From the NCBI GenBank assembly GCA_041584055.1, contig JBFHER010000202.1:1-7128 (forward strand): a DNA stretch of 7,128 bases, read 5' to 3'. The notes beneath the pieces are model-generated. The model was not told the origin of the DNA. It worked only from the letters and a program-made list of their open reading frames with translations, and did no database searches. The position numbers were made by a program, and so were the translations under genes. Positions 5,238-7,128 of the stretch are shown here, piece by piece. The stretch's first letter is position 1, and each line of letters starts with the position of its first letter. Source of the stretch: JBFHER01 sp041584055 (lineage in GTDB: Bacteria > Bacteroidota > Bacteroidia > Bacteroidales > UBA5342).

Positions 5238-6446
5238 TCATTGTATTTTGTAAAGGGCGTCCTTCATTTCCTGAAGTGCCTTCTCATAGTTCTCTGTTGG
5301 CTCTCCTTTTTTCTTAAGAAGGGCAATGGCTTTTGTCTGCACGTCAATGGCTCCTTTCAAATCTTTATCAAGGGCTAAAAGGTGGGCATGTGTATCCAAA
5401 AAGGCAGGGTTTTCGGGTGCCAGTTCTACCATCTTTGTGGACAACTTCAATCCTGACTTTAAAATGAGTTGATCTGACATCTTACCATTTTTGAAGTGCT
5501 CATAAATGTCCCATGCAATACGGTTCATCATTGCAGCATCGGCCAAATCAGACGATGCGTATTTCTCTGACAATGTAGCAAAATTGTTAATTAACTCCTC
5601 ACTTATAGGTGTGCGACGCAACATGCCGTATGCATTGTTTATATCCATCATGAGCATGGTTGATTCAGCTAAAGCAGGGTCAATTGCTTTGTATTTTGCA
5701 ATGGCCGATTCATCTCCTTTTGCTTTGTGAATTCCTTGTGCAAAAAGTTGTTGCAGTTTTGCATCTACCTTTTGTTTCCCAATTCCTGAATTGTACTTTT
5801 CGCGATTTTGGATTAAAAATTTACCGAAATCACTCTCAAGATCGGTCAAATGAGCTTCAATCACTTCCCAGGTTTCAACTGTATAATATGTATTGGCGTT
5901 TAGCCCCTTAAAAAAGAGATCAAGCACTTCGTCGTTGTTCGAGCCGTATTTATTGAAATTAAGGAAGTTTTTAATATCAGATGAAGAGTAGGTGTTATTT
6001 TTTATTCTTTTGGATACAGCCATGAAGTTGTTTTCTTTATCGTTGGCATTTTTGCCAAGTTCAAGGATGTCCTGAGCAGTTCCTCCTCCTATTTTTTTGT
6101 GTACCATCTCACCATCCCCATTGATAAATAGTAAGGTAGGGTAGGCCCTAACCTCATATTGTTTTCCAATGTCTATGCCTTCTCCTTTCTCCATATCGAA
6201 TTTGCAGTTGATGAAGTTAGTGTTGTAAAAATCACCTATCTGAGCTAAAGTAAATATGTTTGCTGCCAATTGTTTGCACGGTCCACACCAGGTTGTGTAA
6301 CAGTCCATAAATAGTAACTTATCCTGTGCTTTCGCCATTGCTTTTAACTCTGAAAAGGATTTGTCGTGTTCAAATTGGATGCCGTTTTCCTGTGCAGCCA
6401 TGCCCATGCTTAGAAGGGATACTAGTACGATCAGAATGTGTTTCAT
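5238..6446 (-). CDS. Exported thioredoxin-domain protein with long helical C-terminal domain
   Basis: A 402-residue protein. Residues 1-19 form a signal peptide (MKHIL start, hydrophobic core, end MAAQ), so it is periplasmic or envelope-located. A thioredoxin domain of the Thioredoxin_7/DsbD-gamma-like kind spans about 25-130: KLLFMDCYTTWCGPCKQL (43-60) with catalytic C54 and C57, FDMEKGEG (83-90), and YPTLLFINGDGE (102-113) with the cis-proline P103. Extra cysteines are C49 and C81. Residues about 140-402 are mostly helical, with TPR-like stretches: MNRIAWDIYEHF (307-318) and LAPENPAFLDTHAHLLALD (342-360), a pattern common in Bacteroidota exported thioredoxins. The role is probably reduction or quality control of envelope disulfides with the tail binding a partner; neither is proven. 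It lies 81 nt after the TrmH-like gene and 43 nt before the helicase gene. Confidence 0.92.
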   Translation of the reverse strand: MKHILIVLVSLLSMGMAAQENGIQFEHDKSFSELKAMAKAQDKLLFMDCYTTWCGPCKQLAANIFTLAQIGDFYNTNFINCKFDMEKGEGIDIGKQYEVRAYPTLLFINGDGEMVHKKIGGGTAQDILELGKNANDKENNFMAVSKRIKNNTYSSSDIKNFLNFNKYGSNNDEVLDLFFKGLNANTYYTVETWEVIEAHLTDLESDFGKFLIQNREKYNSGIGKQKVDAKLQQLFAQGIHKAKGDESAIAKYKAIDPALAESTMLMMDINNAYGMLRRTPISEELINNFATLSEKYASSDLADAAMMNRIAWDIYEHFKNGKMSDQLILKSGLKLSTKMVELAPENPAFLDTHAHLLALDKDLKGAIDVQTKAIALLKKKGEPTENYEKALQEMKDALYKIQ

Positions 6447-6527
6447 AATGTCTTGTTTATTTTATTGCAATATAGATTTTTTTATTAAATCAGGCATGGT
6501 TCCGGGTGGCAGTATATCCGCATTGTT

Positions 6528-7037
6528 TTATGCCTCGAGCTTGTTTGTCAATTCATAAAGTCCTATGGCCAAAGCATTCACAACATTGATTGAAGAATTT
6601 TGTCCTTTCATGGGAATGTATACGGCATCGTCCATTTGCGCCAGTGTTTTGGCAGTTATTCCGTTGCGTTCAGAACCAACAAATAAAGCTGTCTTTTGGT
6701 TTTGTCCTAATTCATATGAACGGATATCTTTGCTTACGGTGGTTAATTCTAATGCAATGAACCGGTAATCCATGGTTTTTAGCTGCGCCATGGTTGATTC
6801 AATGGAGTGACAAAATACGACTTTGATTTGATTCTCAGTGCTGCGCGACGTTTTTCGCACCTTTTTGTTATTTAGGTCGGGAGAATCACCACAGATATAA
6901 ACCTCATCAATGCCAAAGGATTCTGCAACCCTTAACATCATTCCAATGTTTTCTGGTGTCCTTATATCCTCTGAAACAACCACAATAGAGCTTTTTATGG
7001 ATGCATTGTTTGTTTCGTTATGTTCCAGCTGTCGCAT
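6528..7037 (-). CDS. TrmH/SpoU-type RNA 2'-O-methyltransferase (compact SPOUT protein)
   Basis: From the ATG at 7037 this gives 169 residues with all three SPOUT motifs of the SpoU/TrmH class. Motif 1 is RTPENIGMMLRVAESFG (26-42), with N30 and catalytic R36. Motif 2 is ALFVGSERNGI (117-127). Motif 3 is IPMKGQNSSINVVNALAIGLYE (split as 141-151 and 152-162), with S149 and N151, which form the knotted SAM site. It transfers a methyl group to a ribose 2'-OH in tRNA or rRNA, and the target nucleotide cannot be told. No L30e-like N-terminal domain is seen, so it is the minimal form. The start MRQLEH resembles the MRKL start I recall from Bacteroidota homologues and follows an exact -7 box. The same frame stays open upstream to the window edge (7038-7128), so a longer protein is possible. 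It is probably the first gene of a unit with the thioredoxin gene. Confidence 0.92.
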   Translation of the reverse strand: MRQLEHNETNNASIKSSIVVVSEDIRTPENIGMMLRVAESFGIDEVYICGDSPDLNNKKVRKTSRSTENQIKVVFCHSIESTMAQLKTMDYRFIALELTTVSKDIRSYELGQNQKTALFVGSERNGITAKTLAQMDDAVYIPMKGQNSSINVVNALAIGLYELTNKLEA

Positions 7038-7081
7038 TTTGATGTTTGAATTGAATTCATCAACGAAAATACCACATTCAT

Positions 7082-7089
7082 CAAATATA
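7082..7089 (-). promoter_or_regulatory. Possible -7 promoter box (TATATTTG) for the TrmH-like gene
   Basis: TATATTTG on the minus strand matches TAnnTTTG exactly and ends 44 nt before the ATG at 7037. No TTTG lies at the expected -33 spacing. If the reading frame really continues upstream, this box would sit inside coding sequence and the match would be chance. Confidence 0.38.
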
Positions 7090-7128
7090 TACTCTATAAA
7101 CCCAATATTTTTCAGACATTTGGATGTA

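Noticed and set aside
1..7128. CRISPR array, tRNA, rRNA, phage or defence system
   Set aside because: No regularly spaced repeats, no tRNA T-loop in a non-coding position, and no recognisable nuclease, recombinase or defence protein were seen.

Overview
This window looks like an ordinary chromosomal stretch from a member of the Bacteroidota, perhaps a Flavobacteriales-like organism. The signs are moderately AT-rich DNA, starts without clear Shine-Dalgarno sequences, signal peptides ending in A-Q, and three exact matches to the Bacteroidota -7 promoter element TAnnTTTG just upstream of start codons. The family assignments (SurE, PdxH, an RhlE-like DEAD-box helicase, thioredoxin-fold exported proteins, a compact TrmH-type methyltransferase) fit this. 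The genus cannot be fixed from the sequence.

Left part (1-1545). A gene cut by the left window edge runs leftward and encodes an exported protein whose N-terminus resembles Wzi-like outer-membrane proteins. Divergent from it, surE (nucleotidase) runs rightward and overlaps by 23 nt a small protein with three predicted membrane segments.

Middle part (1546-3940). A leftward class I methyltransferase gene, clearly more AT-rich than its neighbours, lies downstream of leftward pdxH (last step of pyridoxal phosphate synthesis). Divergent from pdxH is a secreted peroxiredoxin-like protein of the PRX_like1 type with a CNTC motif, closed by a strong intrinsic terminator. About 250 nt follow without a convincing gene.

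Right part (3941-7128). Three leftward genes probably form a loose transcription unit: a TrmH/SpoU-type RNA 2'-O-methyltransferase, a secreted thioredoxin with a long helical C-terminal domain, and a DEAD-box RNA helicase that also has its own promoter box. RNA modification and RNA remodelling genes therefore flank an envelope thiol-redox gene; whether they cooperate is unknown.

I see no CRISPR array, transposase, tRNA or rRNA, and no convincing novel multi-gene system. The items most worth checking are the AT-rich methyltransferase insertion, the R-to-H change in helicase motif Ia, the reading frame of the TrmH-like gene that stays open to the right edge, the uncharacterised membrane protein overlapping surE, and the unexplained stretch at 3690-3940.
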